A DNA stretch of 51,407 nt from a virus (IMGVR_UViG_3300032273_000080:1-51407); one strand, 5' to 3'. Shown: positions 7,998-16,755, numbered from the stretch's first letter. Numbers and translations are program-made. Notes: generated by a model from the sequence alone, not told the origin.

Positions 7998-8633
7998 ATG
8001 AGTTCAATTCCCACCTTAAGTGGTACACAAATCGTTGACAGTATTGAATACAATGAATATCCAGCACCGAACATGCTAGTTAAAGCAATGGAATCTCAGT
8101 GGGCTCAACTGCTGCTCCATGAAGGTGAGTTGCGTCTTTGTCCATTGTCCTTTTATCAAGCTCTGGAAAGTGATGAGTTAGGTGATCGACTTGAAGGTCA
8201 AGGTGAGTTGTGCGTTAACTCTCATCCTTACTCAGTAACGTCCTTAAATGAAAATTTTGTTTGGTGTTGCTCAAATCCGGATTCTCAATATTCCACTCTA
8301 TTGGATTTAGACGATGGATATGATGTGGTTATCAAAGTTTCAAACACTACAGAGTTTGTAAACCGTATTGCGACTGCGTTGCGTGAAAAAGGCTATAATT
8401 TTTCGATCCCTCAGGTAGGGCGAGTAAGCTACAACAGAACATCTGAAATTACATTGGAATCTCTTCAAAGCCAAAAATGGCAATGGAATGTATTTCAAAA
8501 ATCCCCGTCTTTCCAGCATCAAAATGAATACAGGTTTGTATTTTCAGAACTGTCGTTAGAATTACCAAAGGGTGAAGCAATTTGCCTATCCATAGGAAAC
8601 TGCGAGGACATCATTGAGCTTGTGAAAATATAA
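7998..8633 (+). CDS. Cassette ORF, DUF2971-like
   Basis: 211 aa, ATG at 7998 with CGAGGAAATT upstream. The segment ELRLCPLSFYQALESDELGDRLEGQ and the late pair FQHQNEYRFVF follow the DUF2971 pattern: a leading 'lr.s....f.....D..EG', then 'H..EyRfvF'. DUF2971 proteins are frequent in islands and cassettes and have no agreed function. No membrane segment or signal peptide. It is the last ORF of the array; its stop overlaps the final, broken attC. Confidence 0.6.
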   Translation: MSSIPTLSGTQIVDSIEYNEYPAPNMLVKAMESQWAQLLLHEGELRLCPLSFYQALESDELGDRLEGQGELCVNSHPYSVTSLNENFVWCCSNPDSQYSTLLDLDDGYDVVIKVSNTTEFVNRIATALREKGYNFSIPQVGRVSYNRTSEITLESLQSQKWQWNVFQKSPSFQHQNEYRFVFSELSLELPKGEAICLSIGNCEDIIELVKI

Positions 8634-8747
8634 CAAAGCATTTAAGAGTGATCCCCAACGCTTGGCATTTTCAGTTTAAGGTTGGGTTTTGTGCTTATGG
8701 AGAATGGTTTAGGTTAGTGGCCGTGTTGCCATTACTTAACGCGGCGG
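8628..8747 (+). repeat. VCR-like integron attC site 8, right end broken
   Basis: Left core ATATAACAAAGC, body ACGCTTGGCATTTTCAG, then TTACTTAACGCGGCG where the expected TTAT core is replaced by GTCCCTTA. Identity to the other sites stops at about 8746-8747, so this is the right boundary of the cassette array. Confidence 0.85.
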
Positions 8748-9320
8748 TCCCTTATCTCAGTTAACGTGAACATCAAGATTCAGGCTGAATACTCTAACGC
8801 ATTTCTGCACCAAAGTTTCTTACGACGGGTTGACCGTATACTTCTGCTAAGCGTCATTTGACTGACTTTTCCTAATGCCAATAAAGTGATGGTTGGTAGA
8901 ATATGTGATTGCCAACCATCAAGATTATCTACGATAAGTTTCGAGCTAATATGCGTAAAAAGAAAGCGCAGCTAAAGAAATTTCAAAAGCGAAAGCCAAA
9001 TGCAGGAGAAAAGGTGAATGAAGCAGGAAAGCGACTGCATAAACTGTTTCTTATGTGACAAGACAGTCCCACGTAAAACCCAACATGTTATGAGCCAAGG
9101 TTCGTGCCGCTTAAAATAAGCTTTTTTCTACCAAATGAGTGACAGATCATTGTTAATGTGGTCATTTTGTCTAATCATTAGCAATAAGTTGCAATGTGTT
9201 TGATTACTAAGCAACGATATGAGACCGGCTCAAGAAGCAACCTTATGATATGTAAGTACAATTGAGCCAGCTAGCGACATAAAGAGCTAATCGATAGATT
9301 ATCGGTTTATTGAGATATAT
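8748..9320. other. Gene-free stretch between cassette array and defence operon
   Basis: No convincing gene. It starts with GGTCCCTTATCTCAGTT (8746-8762), similar to the 5' end of a tRNA (discussed in findings). A 34-codon basic ORF near 8950-9054 has no supporting signal. The last 140 bases must contain the promoter of the downstream operon, but I cannot place clear -35/-10 boxes. Confidence 0.5.
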
Positions 9321-11972
9321 ATGAATCAACAAGAGCTATTAACAAGAATTAACGCGCTGTTGGGACGATTTGCGTATGAGGTTAGAGTGTCAAATGCAAC
9401 AGGGTTGTTTGATATTAATATTCTTGCGGAAGACTTTTTAGTACCTATTTTATCTGTGGTTTTGGACTGTCCCGAGTTAAAAAATCAAAATCGCGTTCAA
9501 ATGAATTTTCCAGCAGTAGACTTAGGATGTGATAAAAGTCGAATATCAATTCAAGTAACTTCAGATCCGTCCGCTCCCAAAATATGTAAAACGATAAAAA
9601 AATTCCGAGAGCATGAGTTACATAATTTGTTTGATACCCTATATGTCTATGTAATATCGGAGAGACAGAAAACATATAGGTCTTCAGCCCTTGAGACTGA
9701 AATTAAAAACTGTCCTGTTAAGTTCAATACTCAAGATAATATTCTAGACTATAGAAGCTTGGCCGAAAGGTTAAGCGGCCTTAGCAATGAAAAGCTAGAT
9801 ATTATTCGTTCTCACTTAGAGTCCGAGTTTGATAAAGTTGATTCAAATTTAAAATTTAGAAAGAACCTAACCGAATTTATAAGTGTAAGTCAAAAAAAAA
9901 TTGAAGATGAAAAGAAAACTAAGAAGTATATTCCATCTGTATTTGTTGAAACCTCTGAAATAAAAGATTCTGTCCGTTTTTTTTCAAATCCTAAGTTCTT
10001 TTATAGAAAAATTGATTATAACTTACAACGTATTAATATCGAGCACTGTAATTATTTACTTGAGTTAGCTAGGATTGAACCGCTCAATGTTGAAATTAAA
10101 AATTTGATATCACTTCCAGAGCCAGATAATCTTGTAGACTTAAATTATCGATTGTTAAGACAAAAAGAAGTTATTAGCGAGTTTAAGAAAGTTATTGCCC
10201 CTCTTTCCTGGCGAAGCAATGAGAATGAAAAGTTTACTCCTCAACCTGACTTAAAAGATTATTGGAGAGTTTTTAAATATAACGTTGAATCAAGTACAAC
10301 AGGTGTTTATTCTCAGTTAAATGATGCCCTGGATAAAATAAAATTATCAACTTCTAAGATATTCTTGGTTACCGGAATGGCAGGTCAAGGAAAAACTAAT
10401 TTTGTATGTGATTTAGTAGAGAATCAGCTTCAACGATTTGAGATTCCGACTATATTCATACCTGCGAGACTCTTAAATCATTACTCTGGTCCCAATAGGA
10501 TTTTATCCTATGTAACTAATAATCGATTTTGTCCAAGTTTTTCGAGTTTACATGAATTATTTGAATTACTAAATAATGTAGCATCAGAGTCGGGTAAACC
10601 ATTTATTATAGCGTTGGATGGAATAAACGAAGTTAGTGATCTTCAAGGGTTTGTTGATGAGCTTAAAATATTCCTTGAGGCGTTATGTCAGTATGATTTT
10701 ATTAAGATTATTGTTACATGTAGAAATGAATTTTTCGACCACAAGTTTTCTGGAGTCTTTGAGCCTCATTTTTCAGACTACCTGTATCGGGTTCAAGATC
10801 TTAGAAATGAAATGTCAGACAATAATAAATCAAAACTTCTAGCTGAATATTTTGATTACTTTAAAATTAATTTAAGGCTTTCAGAAGTATCAAAAGATTT
10901 CTTGATGAATGATCTTATTCTTCTGAGGTTGTTTTGTGAAATATATGAAGGGCAAGATATAGGCTATGTTTCTGATATATATAAAGGAGAATTGTTCGAA
11001 CATTACTTGATGAGGAAAATAGAGCAGTTTCCCGTAGAGCAAAAATCAATTGCCATCGGCTCCCTGAGAAAAATATGTCACCAGATGCTTAAGAATGAAG
11101 ATTTTTCATTGGTGTCAAACGCTGGTTTCGACGCTACTGAGCGGCAGGTTATAGAGAAGCTAGTTGGTGAGGATATCATTTTAAGAAGAGAGCTACCTCC
11201 ATCAGGGTTGATGTCACTTGGCATTGAAAATATTTCGTTCACATATGATGAAATGAGGGACTTTCTGCTAGCTTACTTTATTGTGGTTGATGTTGGGCTG
11301 GATAGACAAGATACCAGTATATTCGAAAAAATGAGTGATTGGCCAATCTATGAAGGTCTATTCCGTTACACCTATATCTTAGCGCGAAAACACAGTAATC
11401 GAGAGGTTACATCGTTATGTGAGAGCTTCGATGACTTTAACACCCACTATCTGAACAACTTGCCACTTCTATCTGCCGATTTGCAATCAGATGAAGATGT
11501 TGAGCGTGTAAGAAGCATATTAAAGGAAAGTTCTATTCGTTCAGAAATACGGTCTGTTGCTTGGTTTCTTTTTAGAAAGAGAGATACTTCTGAACTACTT
11601 AACTTGGGAGTTTTAAACACGCATTTAAGTACATTGAATGATGATCAGTCAGAACAGTTTTTAAGCTTTATGTATGGCGGAAATCTCGTATATGGGCGCA
11701 ATGATTGGAAAGGAGACCTAAGCAGGCAAGTTGGAAGTTTGAAAGACTATAGCGATGAAGACAAGGTGTCACTTGCCCCAATGGTATTGGCGTTTATTTT
11801 ATATACCCTGCCTTATGTATATTGGGAGCAAAGGGAATATGTCCTTAATTTCTTTAATAAGCACAAAAATCACAATAACGTAGCTGCTGCCATAGTCTCT
11901 TGTCGAGATACTTGTTCAGAATGTATTCAATTATACTTAGGTGAGTTAGATCAGGGAGTTGAAGAGCTGTGA
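9321..11972 (+). CDS. SMEK-NACHT STAND ATPase (putative anti-phage protein)
   Basis: 883 aa. The first 150 residues look like the SMEK domain: the stretch NFPAVDLGCDKSRISIQVTSD followed by KICKTIKKFREH matches the 'N.PAIDLG...IA.QVTSD' core I know from that family. A linker leads to a NACHT-type P-loop ATPase with Walker A GMAGQGKTN (about 351-359), Walker B FIIALDGINEV (about 425-435) and sensor IIVTCRNEF. A winged-helix and helical sensor region follow to the end. STAND NTPases of this plan act as phage sensors that trigger an effector, often a fused N-terminal domain. Here the SMEK domain occupies the effector or adaptor place. It is first in a four-gene operon; its stop overlaps the next start (GTGA). 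Confidence 0.85.
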   Translation: MNQQELLTRINALLGRFAYEVRVSNATGLFDINILAEDFLVPILSVVLDCPELKNQNRVQMNFPAVDLGCDKSRISIQVTSDPSAPKICKTIKKFREHELHNLFDTLYVYVISERQKTYRSSALETEIKNCPVKFNTQDNILDYRSLAERLSGLSNEKLDIIRSHLESEFDKVDSNLKFRKNLTEFISVSQKKIEDEKKTKKYIPSVFVETSEIKDSVRFFSNPKFFYRKIDYNLQRINIEHCNYLLELARIEPLNVEIKNLISLPEPDNLVDLNYRLLRQKEVISEFKKVIAPLSWRSNENEKFTPQPDLKDYWRVFKYNVESSTTGVYSQLNDALDKIKLSTSKIFLVTGMAGQGKTNFVCDLVENQLQRFEIPTIFIPARLLNHYSGPNRILSYVTNNRFCPSFSSLHELFELLNNVASESGKPFIIALDGINEVSDLQGFVDELKIFLEALCQYDFIKIIVTCRNEFFDHKFSGVFEPHFSDYLYRVQDLRNEMSDNNKSKLLAEYFDYFKINLRLSEVSKDFLMNDLILLRLFCEIYEGQDIGYVSDIYKGELFEHYLMRKIEQFPVEQKSIAIGSLRKICHQMLKNEDFSLVSNAGFDATERQVIEKLVGEDIILRRELPPSGLMSLGIENISFTYDEMRDFLLAYFIVVDVGLDRQDTSIFEKMSDWPIYEGLFRYTYILARKHSNREVTSLCESFDDFNTHYLNNLPLLSADLQSDEDVERVRSILKESSIRSEIRSVAWFLFRKRDTSELLNLGVLNTHLSTLNDDQSEQFLSFMYGGNLVYGRNDWKGDLSRQVGSLKDYSDEDKVSLAPMVLAFILYTLPYVYWEQREYVLNFFNKHKNHNNVAAAIVSCRDTCSECIQLYLGELDQGVEEL

Positions 11973-12346
11973 GGGATAAAGTTAAATTTATTGTTGCTAC
12001 CTCTTGGGAGCCAAACGTTGAAGAGTTTTTGTCATCTCTAGGGATATCATCGGGAGGCCTTGGTGCACAAATTTTCTCTTCTGTATATGATGCGTTTTTT
12101 AAATCCTCAATCAACGTAACAGAAGAATATGATCGATTTTACTCAGTAGAGTATGGATGTTTATCGGACTATGTAGAAATTCGATATGGTAAAAAGCTCA
12201 GTGATGAAGACTTGGAAGCCAAAAGAATATTTGCTGTAACTTGGATGCCACAAGTAGTCGATGACGATTATGAAGATAATAAATTGGAAGCAGTTATGAA
12301 TAGTCTTGCTATTTTGAATGAGGTAAACAATGAAGATAAAGCTTGA
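11969..12346 (+). CDS. Unknown protein of the SMEK-NACHT operon
   Basis: 125 aa, GTG start overlapping the ATPase stop by 4 bases, which implies translational coupling. Not recognised. It starts with a strand FIVATSWEP, has a glycine-rich turn SSGGLGAQIF and two acidic C-terminal helices. No membrane segment. The overlap with both neighbours (17 bases with the next gene) argues for joint function with the ATPase and the radical SAM genes. Confidence 0.65.
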   Translation: MRDKVKFIVATSWEPNVEEFLSSLGISSGGLGAQIFSSVYDAFFKSSINVTEEYDRFYSVEYGCLSDYVEIRYGKKLSDEDLEAKRIFAVTWMPQVVDDDYEDNKLEAVMNSLAILNEVNNEDKA

Positions 12347-12731
12347 TTTTGTATCCAATAGTTCATCCACCTCATTTGTCTATATCTCAGACACTGAATT
12401 GACTTTAGATAAATTTCTAGATTCGGTTGGTGTTGATAAGGATGGCCCTGTAGGAGAACTGTTTTGTGATATGTATCACGAGTTACATGGCGCAATTGTG
12501 AATTATGGTAAACCAATCAAAACGGAAGAAGAAGCAAATGCTTTGTTAGGTTCTTATGAGTTTACTCCTGACGTTATTGATAAGATGAAGGATGGTATTG
12601 CCAACGGGAAAAATGTCATTACTTCATCATTGAGTAGCGATGGTGAGTTTGCAGAGTCTCTTCTTTGTATGGCAGTGTTTGAAATCAACTCTGAACACTT
12701 CTATGTTAATGCTTACAATAATTACTGGTGA
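12330..12731 (+). CDS. NSSS-motif protein, probable radical SAM partner
   Basis: 133 aa, ATG at 12330 inside the end of the previous gene. The N-terminus MKIKLDFVSNSSSTSFVYI matches a recurring bacterial N-terminal signature of the type 'K.DFV[ST]NSSS[ST]SF' that I have seen on many otherwise different short proteins. I know of no settled function for it. The rest is acidic and mostly helical, with two cysteines and a C-terminal VNAYNNYW. The radical SAM/SPASM gene starts 3 bases after its stop, which makes this the best candidate for a modified substrate or a leader-bearing partner; that role is inferred. Confidence 0.68.
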   Translation: MKIKLDFVSNSSSTSFVYISDTELTLDKFLDSVGVDKDGPVGELFCDMYHELHGAIVNYGKPIKTEEEANALLGSYEFTPDVIDKMKDGIANGKNVITSSLSSDGEFAESLLCMAVFEINSEHFYVNAYNNYW

Positions 12732-12734
12732 TAT

Positions 12735-13769
12735 ATGCTTAAGGTAAATCGGTTTAAAGATCTCGGCTATACAGCAGTTTTTAATAGTGTTACTGGTTTC
12801 TTTGCTCGCATTCCCGACAGAGATAAGCCAGAGCCATTTTGGTCTCCACATGGTCCTGAGCTAATGGACATATCTATAACCAACTGGTGTGATAAGGGAT
12901 GTTCATTTTGCTATAAGTCATCGACAAGTCGCGGAAAGCATATGAGTTTGGATGATTATAAGTTAATCATCAACCAAGCTGCTGAGATGGGAACCTTTCA
13001 GGTAGCTTTGGGAGGCGGTAATCCAAATCAGCATCCAGATTTCATAGAAATATTAGAGTATACGAAGTTAAAAGGAATTGTTCCTAACTACACATCGAAT
13101 GGTCGCGGACTTAGTGATGAAGTTCTGGAGGCAACAAAAAGGTGCTGCGGAGCTGTAGCCATTTCTGCGTACCCTCCATATGATGAGACTGAGCAGAGCT
13201 TACAAAAGCTACTTAGTGCTGGAGTTAAAGTTAACTTACATTTTATCTTAGATGCTCACAGCATTGATACTGCAATAAGCTGGTTGAAGAATCCACCAGA
13301 GTTTTTGATGGATATTAATGCAGTCATATTTCTCAATTATAAGCCTTCAGGAAGGAAGGTCTTTGAAGATAAGTTGTTAAGAAACAGCGATAAACTTGAC
13401 GAATTTTTTAGGTTGTCTACGTCTTCGGAGAGGAAGCTAAAGGTTGGATTTGATGCCTGTTGTGTTAGTGGCGTATTCGCGAGAACAAATGCGAGTCCGG
13501 TTATGGTTGATGCCTGCGACGCGGCAAGGTTTTCAATGTATGTATCAGAAGATTTAAAGGTATACCCATGCTCTTTTCAAAGTGGTTTAGAGCCTGGAGA
13601 TACCTGGAATGAGGGTACATCATTAGTAGATATATGGACTAAATCAACAAACATGCAATCTTTTCGTGATTACTTTAGCTCAGATCGTTGTGGTGAGTGT
13701 AGTCACATGTCAACCTGTAAGAATGGTTGTCCTATTTTTGAACAGCTTGTGGTTTGTGGGAACCGATAG
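12735..13769 (+). CDS. Radical SAM / SPASM enzyme
   Basis: 344 aa. The radical SAM cluster motif is CDKGCSFC (Cys52, Cys56, Cys59; CxxxCxxC), followed by a GGGNP loop equivalent to the GGE motif for SAM binding. The C-terminal part carries a SPASM-like cysteine set: YPCSFQSG (about 280) and CGECSHMSTCKNGCP (about 318-332), which holds auxiliary Fe-S clusters. SPASM enzymes usually modify peptides or proteins. Directly behind the NSSS-motif gene, it probably acts on that protein. Last gene of the four-gene operon; no terminator until 13970. Confidence 0.85.
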   Translation: MLKVNRFKDLGYTAVFNSVTGFFARIPDRDKPEPFWSPHGPELMDISITNWCDKGCSFCYKSSTSRGKHMSLDDYKLIINQAAEMGTFQVALGGGNPNQHPDFIEILEYTKLKGIVPNYTSNGRGLSDEVLEATKRCCGAVAISAYPPYDETEQSLQKLLSAGVKVNLHFILDAHSIDTAISWLKNPPEFLMDINAVIFLNYKPSGRKVFEDKLLRNSDKLDEFFRLSTSSERKLKVGFDACCVSGVFARTNASPVMVDACDAARFSMYVSEDLKVYPCSFQSGLEPGDTWNEGTSLVDIWTKSTNMQSFRDYFSSDRCGECSHMSTCKNGCPIFEQLVVCGNR

Positions 13770-13969
13770 TCTATGCATCGCTTGAGGTTATGGAGCTCTG
13801 TCTCACTTGTAGTCGATAACAGTGCATTATAGTGGTTATCTTAAAGATCACTTTATCGCGTTCTGTTTAAGGAACTAACTGGCATTAGTTATTTCGCTTA
13901 TAACGAAGTGGGGCAGAGAGCCGGATTTAGAAAAAAGTAACACATGTATAGCACAGTGACTTAAAAGCA

Positions 13970-14005
13970 AAAGGCCTGGGAACAAATAAGTGCTCTCAGG
14001 CCTTT
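13970..14005 (-). terminator. tRNA-type terminator hairpin
   Basis: AAAGGCCTG (13970-13978) pairs with CAGGCCTTT (13997-14005). Read on the minus strand it follows the CCA end of the tRNA fragment after 8 bases and is followed by a T-rich stretch, as for a tRNA transcript terminator. It may also stop plus-strand transcription from the defence operon. Confidence 0.75.
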
Positions 14006-14012
14006 CTGTATA

Positions 14013-14062
14013 TGGTGGACCCTCCCCGACTTGAACTGGGGACCAATCGAATATGAGTCGAT
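14013..14062 (-). pseudogene. 3' fragment of tRNA-Ile(CAU): probable attachment site
   Basis: Read on the minus strand it contains CGACTCATATTCGATTGGTC (anticodon arm with CAT) and then a T-arm GTTCAAGTC and the acceptor GGGTCCACCA. This matches the 3' half of tRNA-Ile2(CAU), for example the E. coli form with CGACTCATAATCGCTTGGTC. The 5' half (acceptor GGACCC, D-arm) is missing, and one T-stem pair is mismatched. Integrating elements leave such 3' fragments. Because the tRNA reads leftward into its own terminator, the element should lie on its right, with an intact tRNA copy beyond the window. Confidence 0.75.
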
Positions 14063-14640
14063 AAATGAGGAGGGATACTGAACAGACTGAGTGCTTCAAC
14101 TTCATTTGCCATACCTGAAGTTATTCGTCTTTCACTAATTTAAGTTAGGACTCTAAACAATTTATGCCCCAAATCAATTTAGAGCTGCTACTCACTCATA
14201 ATATACTCATATTGGCTTGCCATACATTTTGTTATGCATAAGTTTTGGTAACTAGAGTTGAAAAAGATCTCTGCATTAGTTAGTCAAAGCAAGATTTTAA
14301 TCGATTGATCCATGTGTTTATCCTTACGTCAAAACAGGCTTTGTATACAGGTATAATGAAATTTAGCCATTTTGTGCTAAACATGGGTTACTTATATTTC
14401 CAAATAGTCTCAGTTTTACTTTTTGTGAAAATCTAATGTATTGAAATATATAGTTTCTGTTCTTCATCAGTTTATTTATAGAGACCCCTATAAATAAAAA
14501 TCTCAATTTTGCGGAACAGAATGCTTAAATCCAGACTACCATTAACCTATTAATGCATTGATTGGCTTTCTATAGTAGACCTTCCTAACCAACGGAAAAA
14601 TAGAAGCACTCCATACAACTAAGAAAGTAAAAACTACAAG
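14063..14640. other. Gene-free stretch at presumed element edge
   Basis: About 580 AT-rich bases without a supported gene. It contains ATACCTGAAGTTATTC (14111-14126), which returns as a direct copy at 17111-17126. Otherwise I see nothing specific. Confidence 0.5.
14111..14126 (+). repeat. 16-bp direct repeat, left copy
   Basis: ATACCTGAAGTTATTC, identical to 17111-17126. The two copies flank the pentapeptide-repeat gene and a small membrane ORF. Confidence 0.6.
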
Positions 14641-16449
14641 TCATTCACAAAAGAAGTGCACTTGGCTTATCGGCGAATCAACATTATATATTTTCAATAT
14701 ACTTAAGGTGGCGATGGCGAGTTCGCGCTCCCTTTCCATTTTAATCAATATATTGAATGCCTTTCTTCCAAGAGTTGTCTCATAATACTTTTGGAGTTGT
14801 TCTCTAGCATTCATATAAAGGTCACTATTCTTATCAACTTCCCCATCTCTAATCCCATTATTAGTCAACCAGCTATCATAATCACTAGGAAATTTAGTGG
14901 TTTTATCCCAAACAGATAATACAACATTACTATAGTTCAACCCTGGGAATTTATTCTGAAATATCGAATTAATTAAGTTTGATTCCAAATTCAAAACTTC
15001 ATTTGTTAATGATGTACCTCTAATGTCAGAACCATAAAGTATTACGCCATGACCACTATATTGCTCATTAAATGTGTTATATAAGTCAATACTACCGACA
15101 TCCGATGAAGTTTCGGTATCAATTGTGTTCGTCGAAAACTTGGCCTTGCGAAGGTCAGAAAAAGAAAAGTCTGTAACTTCGAATATGTCATATGAGCCAA
15201 ATCTTGCCCCGTGAAAAATAGAATACCTTAAGTCAGCAGCTATAAATTTCGCTTCTTCAAGATATGAACCAGAAAAGTTGGTTCCCCTTAAAATTCCACA
15301 ATAGAATTTTGAGTCACGTAAGTTTGCATTTGAGAAATTTGACAAGGAAAAGTTAGCTCTGGGTGACCATCTAAACCATGAATTCGACATTGAAAGTTCA
15401 ACTCCTTCTAGGTTTGAATTAGATAAGTCCATGCTAACAACATCTACGCCTTCGCTCACTAACTTTTCTATGGAGTCTTTCCTACCTAAATCTCCATGCA
15501 GGCCTTGAAACTTAAGGATGCGATCCCATGACACCTCGATCATTCTAGCCCTTCGGTCTTCAAATAAATAAAGCATCAACGTAATTAGTAGAGCCCATTT
15601 AGAGAACTTGTCAATTACTTCTGCTCCTGTAGAAAATTTTGAGGAGATAGTTTCTTTATGATTTGAATATGACTGTGAAAGTGAAAGTGAAACACTTTCA
15701 AAAGACTTACTACGCTTAACTCTCAAGATGAATTTAAAAACAAAAAACAGAAAAAGCAACATGGCCATTAGTGTTTCGAAATAAATTGACACCCAAACTT
15801 CTCTAGATGATGAAATATACTTACGACCTCCAATTTCCAGTGGTATATCACTAATTACCGGGAAGGCTTTATAATGTAACGACTGAATCGAACCCCAAAG
15901 AAAATTTATTAGTTCCCCGTCTTTAGAACTATGCTCAAAAGCGGGGATAAGAAAGAGAGTAATAATACAGAATAAAATTGGAATATATAATATTACCTTG
16001 ATTAACCTGGTCGCTACAGATATAAGCCTCACCTTGACACTTTTACTTTCTACGTAATCCTTAAAGCTATACTTAAAAATCCTGAATTGTTTTTTATCAC
16101 TTTTAATCCTTGAAGAAGAAAGTGCACTTCTTTTCTGAAGTGCACTTTCACACATTGCAGTTGTATAAGCCCCGACAAAACTACTTGGTAAAAAAAACAC
16201 AAAAACCCAGCACGTAAGTGACATGGCGTTTACATTTCCATTTAACACAGAGAAAATAGTTTCAAAGAGATTTTGCAATAAAATAACAGGGTAGGCAAAA
16301 ATGAAAAATGAAAAATCAATGTCATTTTTAATGTAAGATATTGATAATAGGTATATAAAAGATAGCGTCGATAAGGTAAACAGTAGAGTGAAAAAAAACT
16401 TTTTCTTACGCCAAAGTTCAGAATCAAAGTGTTTAATAGTTTTATTCAT
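14641..16449 (-). CDS. Membrane protein with pentapeptide repeats
   Basis: 602 aa. The N-terminal half has about six hydrophobic segments: FFTLLFTLSTLSFIYLLSI, IDFSFFIFAYPVILLQ, CWVFVFFLPSSFVGAY, VILYIPILFCIITLFLIP, MAMLLFLFFVFKFIL and ALLITLMLYLF. After the last segment a pentapeptide-repeat block starts near residue 340 (LSNSNLEGVELSMSN, FSLSNFSNANLRDSKF, LRGTNFSGSYLEEAKF, LSFSDLRKAKF), following the A(D/N)LXX rule and forming a right-handed beta-helix. The C-terminus is helical. Membrane-anchored pentapeptide proteins are common in islands and prophages with no fixed role; a lysogenic-conversion function is possible. It is alone, on the minus strand, at the left edge of the prophage block. 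Confidence 0.8.
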   Translation of the reverse strand: MNKTIKHFDSELWRKKKFFFTLLFTLSTLSFIYLLSISYIKNDIDFSFFIFAYPVILLQNLFETIFSVLNGNVNAMSLTCWVFVFFLPSSFVGAYTTAMCESALQKRSALSSSRIKSDKKQFRIFKYSFKDYVESKSVKVRLISVATRLIKVILYIPILFCIITLFLIPAFEHSSKDGELINFLWGSIQSLHYKAFPVISDIPLEIGGRKYISSSREVWVSIYFETLMAMLLFLFFVFKFILRVKRSKSFESVSLSLSQSYSNHKETISSKFSTGAEVIDKFSKWALLITLMLYLFEDRRARMIEVSWDRILKFQGLHGDLGRKDSIEKLVSEGVDVVSMDLSNSNLEGVELSMSNSWFRWSPRANFSLSNFSNANLRDSKFYCGILRGTNFSGSYLEEAKFIAADLRYSIFHGARFGSYDIFEVTDFSFSDLRKAKFSTNTIDTETSSDVGSIDLYNTFNEQYSGHGVILYGSDIRGTSLTNEVLNLESNLINSIFQNKFPGLNYSNVVLSVWDKTTKFPSDYDSWLTNNGIRDGEVDKNSDLYMNAREQLQKYYETTLGRKAFNILIKMERERELAIATLSILKIYNVDSPISQVHFFCE

Positions 16450-16755
16450 AACACCCTTAAGCCAAGATTAACCCCCATAATGTTGGCTAAACTTTTGTGA
16501 CTAAAACGACTTTTATATGATTATAGAACATCCTTAGTCATTGTGTAGTGGTACGGTGAATTTGGCCACCTAGTTAGAGGTGATATCATCACTTCATAAA
16601 TTGATAGGTGACTAGCGAATCTAGCCACACATTTATAGTTAATTATCATATTTTGGCATATTAGAAGTTATCTGAAATATCAGTATTCTCCAAACTTCTT
16701 AACAAGGAAATGTCCAAAGGCTTGCTAGCTAAAAGCTGGATGTTGGCAAAAGAAC
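16450..16755. other. Gene-free stretch with short diverged repeats
   Basis: GTGAATTTGGCCAC (16556-16569) and GCGAATCTAGCCAC (16615-16628) are related direct repeats 59 bases apart, flanking a small palindrome around GTGATATCATCAC. They could be protein-binding sites or a relic of an IS end. No gene is supported. Confidence 0.4.

Noticed and set aside
2214-8747. Repeated ~120-bp units as a CRISPR array or tandem repeat
   Set aside because: The units are separated by full genes and have integron core ends and paired arms; they are attC sites.
8950-9054. 34-codon basic ORF in the gap before the SMEK-NACHT gene
   Set aside because: Very short, no RBS, no relation to neighbours; could be chance.
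12735-13769. Radical SAM gene as a prokaryotic viperin
   Set aside because: The cluster motif CDKGCSFC and the C-terminal SPASM cysteines differ from viperins, which lack a SPASM domain.
14013-14062. Complete tRNA gene
   Set aside because: The 5' acceptor strand and D-arm are missing and one T-stem pair is broken; only the 3' half is present.
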